The notes beneath the pieces are model-generated. The model saw only the letters and a list, made by a program, of their open reading frames with translations. It searched no databases and was not told where the DNA came from. From IMG/VR virus record IMGVR_UViG_3300038722_000002, positions 1 to 64,000 of that record: a stretch of DNA of 64,000 nucleotides; one strand, written 5' to 3'. Made by a program: the position numbers and the translations under genes. Shown here piece after piece: positions 33,980 through 42,590 of this stretch. Positions within the stretch are counted from its first letter, which is position 1. Each line of letters opens with the position of its first letter. The DNA comes from a virus.

Positions 33980-33994
33980 TATGTATAACTCCGA

Positions 33995-34693
33995 TTATTT
34001 AGATTGTGGGGCGAAGGCAGCAATGCGATCACTTAGAGATTTCTCAATCTCCACTTCTGCTTCTACTGATTCACCAGCTTCTTCAGATAATTCTTTAACT
34101 AGGGGATTCTCAGGAGATACACTCTTCTGTGCTTTCTCTAGTTCAGCAGCAGCAACTTCACCAGCTTCAGCTAGGGCTACTTCGCCTTGTGCGATCAAAG
34201 CATCAAAGGCTTTTAGTAGAACGTCTTGTCCTTCTTCAACAGAAGCTAGAACAACACTAAGCTCAGTCTCAAGTTCTTTCTCAAAAGAATACGCTGAAAG
34301 AGTTGCAGCAGCGTTAGCGGTTTTTAGTTGCTTCTCAAGGGCAACAATACGAGCCTCTTGTGCAGCCATGATTTCATCAGACATGTTTTTGTCATTTCCT
34401 TTAGTAATAGTAGGGGTTTCTACCTCAGCAGCCTCGTCAGTATTAACATCTGAGGTAGAGGATTTAGTACATTCTTCCATAGATTTATCTACTTCAGAAA
34501 TATCGTAACCAACGCTCTCTAACAGGGAACGCTGTTTTAATGAAAGAGTTTTACCTTCCTCTAACGACTTCAGGAGGATAGGGTTATTCATAAGCGAACA
34601 TGCCCCACCTGCACTAACGTCTGTCAAAGCTAAATGCGCTTTGTCGAAGTCAAAACTAATCTTTGTTAGCTTTCTTTTCACTGTCTTACTCAT
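33995..34693 (-). CDS. Capsid scaffold protein
   Basis: The protein (232 aa from the ATG at 34693; a TTG one codon earlier is possible) is acidic and helical, with a coiled-coil stretch (KQLKTANAAATLSAYSFEKE) and an Ala/Glu-rich C-terminal half. It lies between the XkdF-like protease and decoration genes, where scaffolds are encoded; the protease would remove it during head maturation. Confidence 0.65.
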   Translation of the reverse strand: MSKTVKRKLTKISFDFDKAHLALTDVSAGGACSLMNNPILLKSLEEGKTLSLKQRSLLESVGYDISEVDKSMEECTKSSTSDVNTDEAAEVETPTITKGNDKNMSDEIMAAQEARIVALEKQLKTANAAATLSAYSFEKELETELSVVLASVEEGQDVLLKAFDALIAQGEVALAEAGEVAAAELEKAQKSVSPENPLVKELSEEAGESVEAEVEIEKSLSDRIAAFAPQSK

Positions 34694-35393
34694 CAACTTC
34701 TTCCCAAGTAGCTACAGCACCAATTGATACACCCATAAATTCTCCTTGCTTACGGAGATCCCATGCGTCTTTATTAACGTATTGAACTTCTACCAAAGGC
34801 ATACCTTTCTTGACTTCAGTTTCTCCTATCATGCAATCACACTCGTTAACCCAAGCGCGAACAGGAGTAAAATCTTCCGTCATTACCTTATGGAAATAAT
34901 TACCTGACATGGTGCCTTCTTCACAAGCCTTGTTGAAGCTCTTAACCATGTCATAACACACTTCAGGAGACGCATACGTATCTCCAACCCCATCTACATC
35001 ACCTATTGCAATGTATAGAGGTTCAATGGCAATCATTTTCTCATCTTCAAACTGCTTAACGATAGGCATCAAAGCCTCGCCTTTCTCACTGTCACCGAAC
35101 TTAGATACGATTGATTCCAGAGCTTTAACTAATGTAGAAGTAGTTTGATACTCAGTGGTCGATACTACAACCTCAGCTTCATCACCTAGCTCTACATCTA
35201 CACCATTCATTGTGTAAGACGTTCGGAACATTTCATAATGCCCGTCTCCTACACTACCATCCCAGTAGACATAACTTTCATCGTAATCTGTTAGGTAGGG
35301 GTATCCGTGAGAGTTACTAAACTTCTTAGAGATTGCACGATTGAGTAATCGGTGCTTATCCTTCTCAGTAGCCTTGTTCAAAATTGCTGTCAT
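34686..35393 (-). CDS. Prohead protease, XkdF-like
   Basis: The 235-aa protein has GTMSGNYFHKVMTEDFTPVR, NECDCMIGETEVKKGMPLVE and VNKDAWDLRKQGEFMGVSIG, the signature of the XkdF family of putative phage serine proteases. His in GNYFHK and Ser in MGVSIG would be catalytic. It processes scaffold and capsid proteins. It lies between portal and scaffold genes and overlaps the scaffold start by 8 bases. Confidence 0.8.
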   Translation of the reverse strand: MTAILNKATEKDKHRLLNRAISKKFSNSHGYPYLTDYDESYVYWDGSVGDGHYEMFRTSYTMNGVDVELGDEAEVVVSTTEYQTTSTLVKALESIVSKFGDSEKGEALMPIVKQFEDEKMIAIEPLYIAIGDVDGVGDTYASPEVCYDMVKSFNKACEEGTMSGNYFHKVMTEDFTPVRAWVNECDCMIGETEVKKGMPLVEVQYVNKDAWDLRKQGEFMGVSIGAVATWEEVDE

Positions 35394-35402
35394 ATAACCT
35401 TC

Positions 35403-37007
35403 TTATAAGTTCTTCTTAATAAACATTGGAGCACCTGTTGTTGTATTAACCACTACAAGCTCATCTTCGGTTTCATAATCCACCTCGAATGACTCCATTG
35501 ATTTATTCTCAGAGTTTGTACTTGAGGCTGCACCACCTGACTGTGTATCACCTGTACCACTAGAGCCTTTGGATTCCCCAGCGCGTGACTGAATATTCAT
35601 CTCTTTACGTTCAACTAGGTGTTCTTCTAAACCGTCTAAAGACCATCCAGCCGATGTGTACAGATCAGCTATTGCGGCATCCGTAAGCAATTCCACAGAA
35701 CCACCACGTTGCAATACCTTAGATAATGTATCGTGGTCTGGTTTACTAGGGTCATCTGGAACAAATACTGGCATCTGATCGTAAGGGAGGTAAATATCAT
35801 TGGCAGCTAAGAGACGAGGAATGAGTTGTGTGTTAATCACATCAACTTTCCAGTCGATACAGCGTCTAATGAAGTAATCATGTGTGGTCATCTGACTACC
35901 AGCTAAGGCGTTAGACCCATGACCATTCTGTCCGAGCAGCAAGAACCCTGTACCAAAAACATTGTAAATAGATTTACGTTTCTGGTTAATAATATCCTCT
36001 GTACGATACTGTGTACCGCCACCTTGAATACCTTTTAGTTCCAAGTCGTATAAATACTTCTTACTATATTCATCTACATCTGAAGTTAGAACTATGTGAG
36101 TTGACTTACCTGCCTGCAATCGACTTGCATCTGACTGTAGAGCGGCATACTCTTTAGCTTCTTCAGGATAACGTGTTGGATCGTTAGCTCGTTCTATCAG
36201 CTCCGAAGGAACCCTAACAACAACTAAACCACCGAAATCTTTACTGACACCAACCACTTCATAATGCTCAACCAACTTCTTCTCTGTCAATGCGTCATAA
36301 CACATGTTCAACGGAGAGTTACCTTGAGGGTTATTAAATGTTGGGTTGTGCCTGAAATGCAACATCTGTTGTGTACTAATAAAAGGATACTTATTATTAT
36401 CTAAATAAGATGAACCCGATATATCAGTCAGCGGTATGTTGCTGCTGAAATCTGAGTACCCTTTTTCTCTTGCTTGTACAAGATTAGGTTTCTGTACGAA
36501 GCCCTTCAGGTCACGATTATGTTTATCCCACACCCAACCGTATAATGATTTAGGATCACGTGGAGCCAGTTTCTTGAGAGTGTAAGCACCTTTATATTCA
36601 CCGTACTTAGCTTTCTCTAAAACTATATTCTCTATGGCAAACCCATAAGTCAAATCAGTGGCAGCGTTATTCATCGCCTCCATCCAAGTGCCGTAGCCCA
36701 TGTTCCTAATACAATAGTTTAAGAACTTAGCCATTTGCTTACTTAGATTGGAATCTTTAGCAACTACCTGTCCTCCGTTCAACGCTGCTACCACTTGAAT
36801 ATTGGTAGTATCAACACTGTTACCAACAGCATCGTCTAACATCATATTCTCATACGTGCAGAAGCGTCGAGGGAGCTTTAAGTCATCCTTTTTTAAATCT
36901 TGGATGAACCTAGAAGAAGTTACGATACCTGATTGACCTTTCTCGTTTGTTAGAGGCCGTGTCACCGTCTTAGGTGTACTTTCAGCCTTATCTAAACTTT
37001 CGGTCAT
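35403..37007 (-). CDS. Portal protein
   Basis: The 534-aa protein has DAVGNSVDTTNIQVVAALNG, WMEAMNNAATDLTYGFAIEN and LAPRDPKSLYGWVWDKHNRD, typical of portal proteins of the DUF935-related type. The C-terminal 80 residues are low in complexity (Gly, Ser, Thr). It forms the 12-fold channel for DNA packaging and follows the terminase genes. Confidence 0.82.
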   Translation of the reverse strand: MTESLDKAESTPKTVTRPLTNEKGQSGIVTSSRFIQDLKKDDLKLPRRFCTYENMMLDDAVGNSVDTTNIQVVAALNGGQVVAKDSNLSKQMAKFLNYCIRNMGYGTWMEAMNNAATDLTYGFAIENIVLEKAKYGEYKGAYTLKKLAPRDPKSLYGWVWDKHNRDLKGFVQKPNLVQAREKGYSDFSSNIPLTDISGSSYLDNNKYPFISTQQMLHFRHNPTFNNPQGNSPLNMCYDALTEKKLVEHYEVVGVSKDFGGLVVVRVPSELIERANDPTRYPEEAKEYAALQSDASRLQAGKSTHIVLTSDVDEYSKKYLYDLELKGIQGGGTQYRTEDIINQKRKSIYNVFGTGFLLLGQNGHGSNALAGSQMTTHDYFIRRCIDWKVDVINTQLIPRLLAANDIYLPYDQMPVFVPDDPSKPDHDTLSKVLQRGGSVELLTDAAIADLYTSAGWSLDGLEEHLVERKEMNIQSRAGESKGSSGTGDTQSGGAASSTNSENKSMESFEVDYETEDELVVVNTTTGAPMFIKKNL

Positions 37008-37015
37008 GTATCACC

Positions 37016-37339
37016 TTATTTCTTTGTGGTGGTCTTCTTAGAGGACTTAGGTTTATCTTTCTTCTTAGGAGTCTCTTTAACTTCCACCTCTTCAGTAGGA
37101 ACAGGAGCCTCTTTCTCTTTAACAAACGTCAGGGTGTCTTCTAGCTCTCGGTACAATACTGCACGACCAGAATTACCTTTGAAGTTACGCATAGACGCAT
37201 CAGCACGTTTGTTGTTATCAGCTATACGCCAACCATCAACAATAGCCTCTTGTAAGCGTAGGAAGAACTCTTTCTCCCACTTCATACCTGTACCTTTGGT
37301 GTTGATCACCTTACGTTCTAGTTCTTTTTCTACGGTCAC
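37016..37339 (-). CDS. Small basic protein between terminase and portal
   Basis: The start is GTG at 37339, one base before the terminase stop, with AGGAG 6 bases upstream inside the terminase gene. The product (107 aa) has EKEFFLRLQEAIVDGWRIAD, FKGNSGRAVLYRELEDTLTF and a lysine-rich tail (KKKDKPKSSKKTTTKK). It may bind DNA or a packaging component. No family is recognised. Confidence 0.6.
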   Translation of the reverse strand: MTVEKELERKVINTKGTGMKWEKEFFLRLQEAIVDGWRIADNNKRADASMRNFKGNSGRAVLYRELEDTLTFVKEKEAPVPTEEVEVKETPKKKDKPKSSKKTTTKK

Positions 37340-38962
37340 TTAGGACTCCTTGTATTTAGGTGTTTCTTGTAAGGTGGCTGTGTAACTGTCTATGACGTTA
37401 GCCGCTCTTGATTCGTTTTGTTGTTGATTTCTTGTTACTATGTTTACTGTCCTACCTGAACACGCTGCGGCAAACGCCATACTCATAGCATCCACCCAAT
37501 CATCTTTACGTGCGCTATTACTTTTCTTTTCAGGGTCAAAGGCTTCAAGTTCAGAATACAGGGCGTTCAGGGTAGGTTTATCAAACGTACTTTCAACTAT
37601 GTGTACTAAACCTAATGAACACGCCTGACAGAAGGGTTGGAATGCAACCAACTTCTTATTAGGTGTATTATGTGCAGACTTATCTTCCTTAACCTTCAGT
37701 CCTTCCTCTTGGAAACGACCTAACGTATAGTAATGATCTGTCGCAGCACCACCTGTATCTTTTGTAAATACCCAAGTGGTGTCGTCGCCGTCATGGTGGG
37801 CTTGTCGGATAAGCATGGAGTCTCTAGCCCCTGCTAATTTCCGCATCCTCCCATGAACCCTTTCCTTAGCATCTAATTTAAGCTGCTGAACGTCTGTATA
37901 GTCGTCTAGGTAGTCACCTATTAACCAATACTCTCCATTCCTATCCTTAGCTATCTTAGGGGATGTGGCTGTGAAGTCTGGTTGGGCGTAAACCTCACTA
38001 GGTTCACTATACCCCTTATCCGTTCCTCTGTACCACTTGAGATCAGGAGGTATATCTGCCAAGGAGCTAACCTTCTCTCCTGCTTCTCCTCTTAACCAAT
38101 GTCGTTGCCATAACGACTGACTACGTGGACGAGAGTACCAGTTACCCCACAATTGAGTATCACGTTCATGGTCTGGTAGGTTATTCAACTCCGATAGGTA
38201 CACAGGGTTCGCTTTCAAACCTAATGGGTTATCGAATATATTAAAGAAGAAGTATGTGAACTTCTTCGGACGTATGTAAATCGTTTCATCCGAGTTAGGT
38301 ATATCAACCCACAAACACTCAGGGTAGTTCTCTTGAAACCACTCTTCCGATGGGCCGAAGATGAACTCACCTTCTTTTACTATGAACCACCTAATGTCCC
38401 CTCGTTTGTCGGGGTCTGGTGAACCATCCTCTTTCAAGTAGTATTCTACTAGAGGTAGGCACCAGCTATCAGGGTTAGGGTTGAGTGTCCCGACACAAAA
38501 GGAGTTCATATCTGCCTCTGAACGCAGACATGTCATCAAGAAGGTTACTTGGCTCTTAGAGAACTGATCGATTTCATCGAATCCTATAAGTGAGTAGCCT
38601 TTACCTCGGTGTGAACTCTTGTCGTCCTCGTAGAACATGTGACGATAGAATTGCTTTGCTCCCGAAGGCCACACCCAAGCCTTATCTGAAATCTTAGGTT
38701 GTGCGCCGAAGAGGGGATATTGGTTTTCACCTTTCTCCCACAGGCCGTTAGCACCCATAATTTCATCGTATTGTCTTCGGAAGAATATCCCCCTGAAACT
38801 CTTATCCTCTGCAAAGCAGCAGGGGATCATACTAAGTATTTCTGACTTGCCACCGAATCGTGCGCCACCCCATAACATGAAGTCCACATCACCGATCATA
38901 CTGAAAGCTAACTCTTGATTACCTTCTTGGGGGCGTACATCTTGCCACGTCTCATATCCCAT
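37340..38962 (-). CDS. terL: Terminase large subunit
   Basis: The 540-aa protein has a Walker A-like GGARFGGKS (residues 32-40), Walker B LIGFDEID, then a motif LMTCLRSEAD-like helix, and a nuclease half with YRGTDKGYSEPSEVYA (first catalytic Asp) and NSARKDDWVDAMSMA (last catalytic Asp). It cuts and pumps the DNA into the head. The ATG at 38962 has a weak ribosome binding site. A 378-base gap with a possible small gene separates it from the small subunit candidate. Confidence 0.9.
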   Translation of the reverse strand: MGYETWQDVRPQEGNQELAFSMIGDVDFMLWGGARFGGKSEILSMIPCCFAEDKSFRGIFFRRQYDEIMGANGLWEKGENQYPLFGAQPKISDKAWVWPSGAKQFYRHMFYEDDKSSHRGKGYSLIGFDEIDQFSKSQVTFLMTCLRSEADMNSFCVGTLNPNPDSWCLPLVEYYLKEDGSPDPDKRGDIRWFIVKEGEFIFGPSEEWFQENYPECLWVDIPNSDETIYIRPKKFTYFFFNIFDNPLGLKANPVYLSELNNLPDHERDTQLWGNWYSRPRSQSLWQRHWLRGEAGEKVSSLADIPPDLKWYRGTDKGYSEPSEVYAQPDFTATSPKIAKDRNGEYWLIGDYLDDYTDVQQLKLDAKERVHGRMRKLAGARDSMLIRQAHHDGDDTTWVFTKDTGGAATDHYYTLGRFQEEGLKVKEDKSAHNTPNKKLVAFQPFCQACSLGLVHIVESTFDKPTLNALYSELEAFDPEKKSNSARKDDWVDAMSMAFAAACSGRTVNIVTRNQQQNESRAANVIDSYTATLQETPKYKES

Positions 38963-39340
38963 GCTTTAAACCAACAGGACAATAACCTCTCACAGTACTG
39001 TCTATCTCAAAATGTTAATAGATATAGGACACTGCTTAGGTGAGAGATAGGCCATACAATATGACAACTAAACAGTGTTACAGCAGAAGATGATGAACTC
39101 ATCTCCACCACCATTCCAAGCTAAGGAGTGTGGATGATCAAGACCACGGTTACTTAGAACGCCTATAAGGAGGTTGTTACACATGATGTATAACGAATTT
39201 GTGTCAACGCTGCCACTTCGCCTGCACGTTGAAATCTCTGTCTCTCATCACTGTACACCACCTTGCTAGGAGAGGGAGCAGGGGGTGGTGTAGGGAGTAG
39301 TTTAGACAGCCTCGTCTCTGAACTGAGGGTGTTTAGTCCT
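38963..39340. other. Gap between terminase genes
   Basis: This 378-base gap between the two terminase genes is unusually long for this operon. It holds one short coding-like frame (39068-39184, minus) and no clear terminator or tRNA. It could contain a packaging (cos/pac) signal or the remains of a lost gene; neither can be shown from sequence alone. Confidence 0.4.
39068..39184 (-). CDS. Possible small protein, 38 aa
   Basis: The frame from ATG at 39184 to TAG at 39068-39070 encodes a coding-like sequence (NRGLDHPHSLAWNGGGDEFI) and stays open 26 codons further upstream without a start. There is no ribosome binding site. It may be the remaining end of a decayed gene or an expressed short peptide. 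Confidence 0.35.
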   Translation of the reverse strand: MCNNLLIGVLSNRGLDHPHSLAWNGGGDEFIIFCCNTV

Positions 39341-39925
39341 CTACTTCACGTCTGCCTTGGCTTTAGCCTTGGAAGCAGATTTGAAATCTAAGTTCTTATG
39401 TAATTGTTTATCTGTAAGAGGAGCTTTAGGCTTCATCTTCTTACCAGCAAAACTAGCTAGGCTCAACACGGGAGCTGATTGAGTATCACTGGTCTTCTTA
39501 TTTTCCAACTCCTTCTCTTTCTGGTCTATCTTAGCCAGTGTGTTAGAGTTGAAGAATCTGACTACTTCGAGTTTTGAAGTCTCTTTAACTTCTTTACTGT
39601 TGAGGAACCAGACCAGTGTATCAAGCGCCTCTGCCGAGTGGCGTAGAATCTTCGCTTTATACGCATCAGGAGCCTCCACCTTGCCCTCTAGGATCTTTCT
39701 ATGTGTCTCTAGTAGTTGTATAGCTATTTTACGCTTAGCTGACTCTGAGCCTTTCCTGAGCAACGTCACCATGACATCAGCAGCCTTTAGGCTATACTTG
39801 TCCGTCACAGCGTCCCAGTTGTTAATAGCCCTACTCTTGTTCTTTGAACCTTTCTTACGTCCCGCTGAGATACGGGGGTCTCCTTTTACAAAGCGTCCAT
39901 TGTTAGGAGCTTTCTTCTTAGTCAT
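39341..39925 (-). CDS. Candidate terminase small subunit
   Basis: Two adjacent ATG codons (39928, 39925) follow AGGAG; the second has better spacing and is used here. The protein (194 aa) begins with a basic NNGRFVKGDPRISAGRKKGS segment found at the start of many small terminase-like proteins, has a helical middle and a lysine-rich C-terminal end (KSASKAKAKADVK). It would recognise the DNA packaging site. The call rests on position before terL and the basic N-terminal motif. Confidence 0.55.
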   Translation of the reverse strand: MTKKKAPNNGRFVKGDPRISAGRKKGSKNKSRAINNWDAVTDKYSLKAADVMVTLLRKGSESAKRKIAIQLLETHRKILEGKVEAPDAYKAKILRHSAEALDTLVWFLNSKEVKETSKLEVVRFFNSNTLAKIDQKEKELENKKTSDTQSAPVLSLASFAGKKMKPKAPLTDKQLHKNLDFKSASKAKAKADVK

Positions 39926-39943
39926 CATTGCTCCTATTAGGAT

Positions 39944-40099
39944 CTACTCTTCTGAATCTAAGTTAATATCATCAGGAAATTCTTCTGCACCCAAGACAGC
40001 GATATGACATTCTTCACAAACTTCGTCGTCTATCTGGACAACTTGCTTAAATGGTAATCTAATATCCAAGGAGCATTCACGACAATGTTTGTGTGACAT
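39944..40099 (-). CDS. Small zinc-ribbon protein, 51 aa
   Basis: The ATG at 40099 follows GAGGTG. The product has two cysteine pairs, CREC (residues 6-9) and CEEC (28-31), the usual four ligands of a zinc ribbon, and an acidic tail. It is the first gene of the late operon, so a role in late transcription or packaging is possible but unproven. Confidence 0.6.
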   Translation of the reverse strand: MSHKHCRECSLDIRLPFKQVVQIDDEVCEECHIAVLGAEEFPDDINLDSEE

Positions 40100-40134
40100 T
40101 ATCACCTCTGTGAGTGTTAGTTGTTATTTAGGGG

Positions 40135-40163
40135 TTGACACGTCCGAAAGGACATGAGATACT
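40135..40163 (+). promoter_or_regulatory. Candidate plus-strand promoter with hairpin in the spacer
   Basis: TTGACA at 40135-40140 and GATACT at 40158-40163 are 17 bases apart. The spacer contains GTCC-GAAA-GGAC, a small hairpin at 40142-40153. It would drive the gene at 40272. The -35 box is perfect, the -10 box weak. Confidence 0.45.
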
Positions 40164-40204
40164 TCTGTTTACTGGGGAGTTTATTTCCTCCCTCTATAAT
40201 ATGT

Positions 40205-40234
40205 ATTCTGCTACTAACTTTTGCCATTTGTCAA
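40205..40234 (-). promoter_or_regulatory. Candidate late-operon promoter
   Basis: On the minus strand TTGACA (40229-40234) is followed after 18 bases by CAGAAT (40205-40210). It is the only decent hexamer pair seen upstream of the first late gene (40099). Late phage promoters are often activator-dependent, so a poor -10 box is not surprising. Confidence 0.3.
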
Positions 40235-40271
40235 GTAATTTTTAACATTTTTTACAAAAAAAGGGAAATTA

Positions 40272-40583
40272 ATGAAAAATATGAAGAATTTACCTCCTAT
40301 TCCACATGAATCTGAGGTCAAACAGGCGTTTTATGGACACATCCAAGAGACTCTATCCAGTGGGTCGTTGAATATTCCTGATGTTGGACTGCAAGAAATC
40401 ACATCATTTAGCGGAGGACACATCGGTTATAACAGCCCTATTAGCATCCTAAAGAGTGAAAATACAGACCTTCTCCTCTATTCTGTCGGGGGTATCGGCA
40501 CACTAGATGTCTATAATAACTACTCTGAAAGGCAAGAAATGAATGTATTTGTCCGTAAAGCTAAGAAAGTGCTTGACAAATAG
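40272..40583 (+). CDS. Hypothetical protein, 103 aa
   Basis: The ATG at 40272 follows AAAGGG. The protein has SEVKQAFYGHIQETLSSGSL and FVRKAKKVLDK at the end. No family or membrane segment is recognised. It is the first plus-strand gene after the divergent promoter region at 40.1-40.26 kb. Confidence 0.55.
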   Translation: MKNMKNLPPIPHESEVKQAFYGHIQETLSSGSLNIPDVGLQEITSFSGGHIGYNSPISILKSENTDLLLYSVGGIGTLDVYNNYSERQEMNVFVRKAKKVLDK

Positions 40584-41193
40584 ATTAAATTAGTAGCAGA
40601 ATAGGAATTAGAGTAATACAGAAGGTGTGGTTGTAAGACTACACCTGTACAAAATACATCACAATATACATTCCACCTGAGTGTGTATTCTAATGTATTT
40701 ATACATAGAGGCGTTTCGGCAAGGTTTCCCTCGCGTGGTAGCAAAAGCAAAACCCGACATATTGGTATATATGGAGCTGTAATGGATGACAGCGTTGAAG
40801 TGTAGTATCAAGAGTATACAATAACAAATCCTAGCTCTGACGTCCTCTGTCAACTGGGTAGGTGGAAATGGAACAAGGCCCGATCACTAAACATACCGAA
40901 TACCCTAAGATAGTCGTAGGTATGTTTACTCACTAGGGTTAAGTAGTGGGAGAATGCGTGTACCAAGGGGCAGGTCACGATAACGCAGAACCGATGACGT
41001 TATAGAGTAAACTCTTTATTTGGAATAAGTAATAATGAAAGTGACCAGTTAGGTCATATTACTTATATTGTACTTTACTAGGTACAATGGTTATATCTTT
41101 CAAGCAGTTATATATTATTAGAATATAATTGTTAGGATAGACCACCGAATAGAGAGGGCCTAGTTGCATCTGAAACTTGAGAATGGAGAGAAT
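40584..41193 (+). other. Non-coding stretch with hairpins before an HNH gene
   Basis: About 600 bases hold no convincing gene. Inverted repeats include 9-bp AGGTGTGGT/ACTACACCT (near 40640) and ACATACC/GGTATGT (around 40895-40930), and an ATTGTAC/GTACAAT pair near 41070-41090. A motif AAGATAGTCG near 40910 resembles the group I intron S element (AAGATATAGTCC), but I cannot find the matching R element and P3/P8 pairings, so an intron is not shown. The HNH gene follows directly. A structured RNA or mobile-element leader is possible. Confidence 0.4.
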
Positions 41194-41997
41194 ATGGGTG
41201 ATTTACTACTGAAATTTAATGTACTAAAAGAGATAGAAGGGAGTGATGAAAACTCCTTCCAGCAGTTCGCTAATGATATGGCTTTGAAATACGGTATATT
41301 AGGAACTACTAATACAGTGATAGATTCGCTGTGGACTAAGAAGCGGCTGAACGTGAAAGACTACTTGCCTCCTAAGAAGAAGAAACGTAAGAAGCAGGAG
41401 AGACGTGGCTACCACTACAGTCCTAACGCAGACCTAGAGTGGTTATCCTTGAGACGTGATGTGATTAAGGTATTAGGAACTCGGTGTCTTTGCTGTAGAA
41501 AGAAACCAAAGAAGACTAAAGACCTACACGTTGACCACGTTCTACCAAGGAGTAGACATCCACACCTAACGTATGACATAATGAACCTTCAAGTGTTGTG
41601 TAAGACGTGTAACTACGATAAGTCAGATATACACGCAACGGATTACAGGACAGACGAACAACGAGAGAGGTTATTGATTATGAAGGGTGTTAGAGGTAAT
41701 TGTGTTGTGAGTGAGGATATGGTAGATGATGTGTATGATGTACTAGGGGATATCCCCACTGAATACCTACAGGAGCTACACAGCTTACTTGAGAAGACGA
41801 AGAACAGTAAAGTAATGCTAGAGGTAGAGAATGATAAACTATGCTCTGTAGTGTACCTGATAAGCTCTAAGGGCAGACATGTCGCCCACTGTAGTAAGAA
41901 TAAGATAGTTGTCCGTGAGTATCGCAACTGGAGCAACGACAACCGAGAGTTTAAGAATATAACCAAGGAGTTGTTGATTAAATGCAGGAAAGATTAG
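41194..41997 (+). CDS. HNH endonuclease
   Basis: The ATG at 41194 follows GGAGAG; a TTG ten codons earlier has no site. The 267-aa protein has a basic linker (KKKKRKKQERRG) and an HNH core at residues 98-144: CLCC, DLHVDHVLPRSRHPHLTYDI, NLQVLCKTCN. His, Asn and the cysteine pairs that bind zinc are present. It is a likely homing endonuclease beside a non-coding stretch, though restriction-like roles are possible. Confidence 0.75.
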   Translation: MGDLLLKFNVLKEIEGSDENSFQQFANDMALKYGILGTTNTVIDSLWTKKRLNVKDYLPPKKKKRKKQERRGYHYSPNADLEWLSLRRDVIKVLGTRCLCCRKKPKKTKDLHVDHVLPRSRHPHLTYDIMNLQVLCKTCNYDKSDIHATDYRTDEQRERLLIMKGVRGNCVVSEDMVDDVYDVLGDIPTEYLQELHSLLEKTKNSKVMLEVENDKLCSVVYLISSKGRHVAHCSKNKIVVREYRNWSNDNREFKNITKELLIKCRKD

Positions 41998-42200
41998 AAG
42001 AGTTTATAAATAAGTTAAAAGAAAGGTTGACGGCAGAATGGGGAGACACTATAATCGTCACCAAGATACAGGCAAGAGGATATGGCCCTACAATGAATGT
42101 GATACAAATTAAGAATAAAGGACTTGCAGAAACATACGGAGTGTGGGAGACTAGAACAACTGGAGGGGGTAGCTTAGTGCAGTGGTGCTACTTCACATAA
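41982..42200 (+). CDS. Hypothetical protein, 72 aa
   Basis: It overlaps the HNH gene's end by 16 bases and has GGAG about 10 bases upstream. The protein (IIVTKIQARGYGPTMNVIQI, TTGGGSLVQWCYF) is small and mixed alpha/beta. No family is recognised. Confidence 0.5.
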   Translation: MQERLEEFINKLKERLTAEWGDTIIVTKIQARGYGPTMNVIQIKNKGLAETYGVWETRTTGGGSLVQWCYFT

Positions 42201-42449
42201 GATTAACGGGTAGCTAGGAATTTGGAGGTTAAAATCCTCCCTGCCCTAACCTACGAGCTGTGTGACTACAGCTAGTACAGCCCTGTACGATGAGAAGTAA
42301 GTTGTGGTGACTTGCATGGGAGGCCGCGTAAGGTGGGCTGAAAACACCTCAGTCTTGTACAATGACTTAAAACTTAGGGGTGGAGCTTCGGTGTAGAAAT
42401 CTTTGAGAGGTGTATCCAGTTGCTAGTCTGGTTAAAATTAGCACGAATT
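42201..42449 (+). other. Non-coding structured stretch
   Basis: No gene is seen here. Hairpins include AGCTGT/ACAGCT (42256-42261 with 42268-42273) and GTACA/TGTAC (42275-42279 with 42284-42288). A tRNA-like fold sits at its start (42208-42246), and a larger one follows at 42450-42571. The stretch reads as structured RNA rather than coding DNA. Confidence 0.4.
42208..42246 (+). ncRNA. Mini tRNA-like fold (acceptor plus T arm only)
   Basis: GGGTAG at 42208-42213 pairs with CTGCCC at 42241-42246, and GGAGG/CCTCC (42224-42228 with 42236-42240) forms a 5-bp stem with a 7-base loop TTAAAAT. The T stem directly abuts the acceptor stem, as in a tRNA, but only 10 bases lie where the D and anticodon arms should be. 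It could be a deleted tRNA remnant or a small structured RNA. Confidence 0.35.
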
Positions 42450-42571
42450 ACGGGGTGTAGCTTAAAAGGTAGAGCAGTTGGGCCAGCCGCCGCTAACTAG
42501 TATCGCGCAAAGGCGTTGACTAGTATCGGAAAGGGCGCTAATCAGTACGGTCTCGATAACCGTCACCCCGT
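42450..42571 (+). ncRNA. tRNA-like element with expanded anticodon region
   Basis: An 8-bp acceptor-like stem pairs 42450-42457 with 42564-42571. The D arm (GCTT...GAGC with GG in the loop) and T arm (ACGGT/ACCGT, loop CTCGATA, 42547-42563) look tRNA-like. Between them lie about 70 bases instead of the usual 23, containing three imperfect repeats of about 22 bases with CTAACTAGTATCG, TTGACTAGTATCG and CTAATCAGTACG. No normal anticodon stem is seen. A degenerate tRNA, an interrupted tRNA, or a regulatory tRNA mimic are possible. Confidence 0.45.
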
Positions 42572-42590
42572 CTTAGTTAAGGAGAGATGT

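Noticed and set aside
40693-40782. 29-codon plus-strand frame in the non-coding stretch
   Set aside because: It looks protein-like in part but has no ribosome binding site and lies in a hairpin-rich stretch; too weak to call.
40840-41000. Group I intron core
   Set aside because: Only an S-like motif (AAGATAGTCG) fits; no convincing R element or P3/P7/P8 pairing could be found by eye, and the flanking genes are not split.
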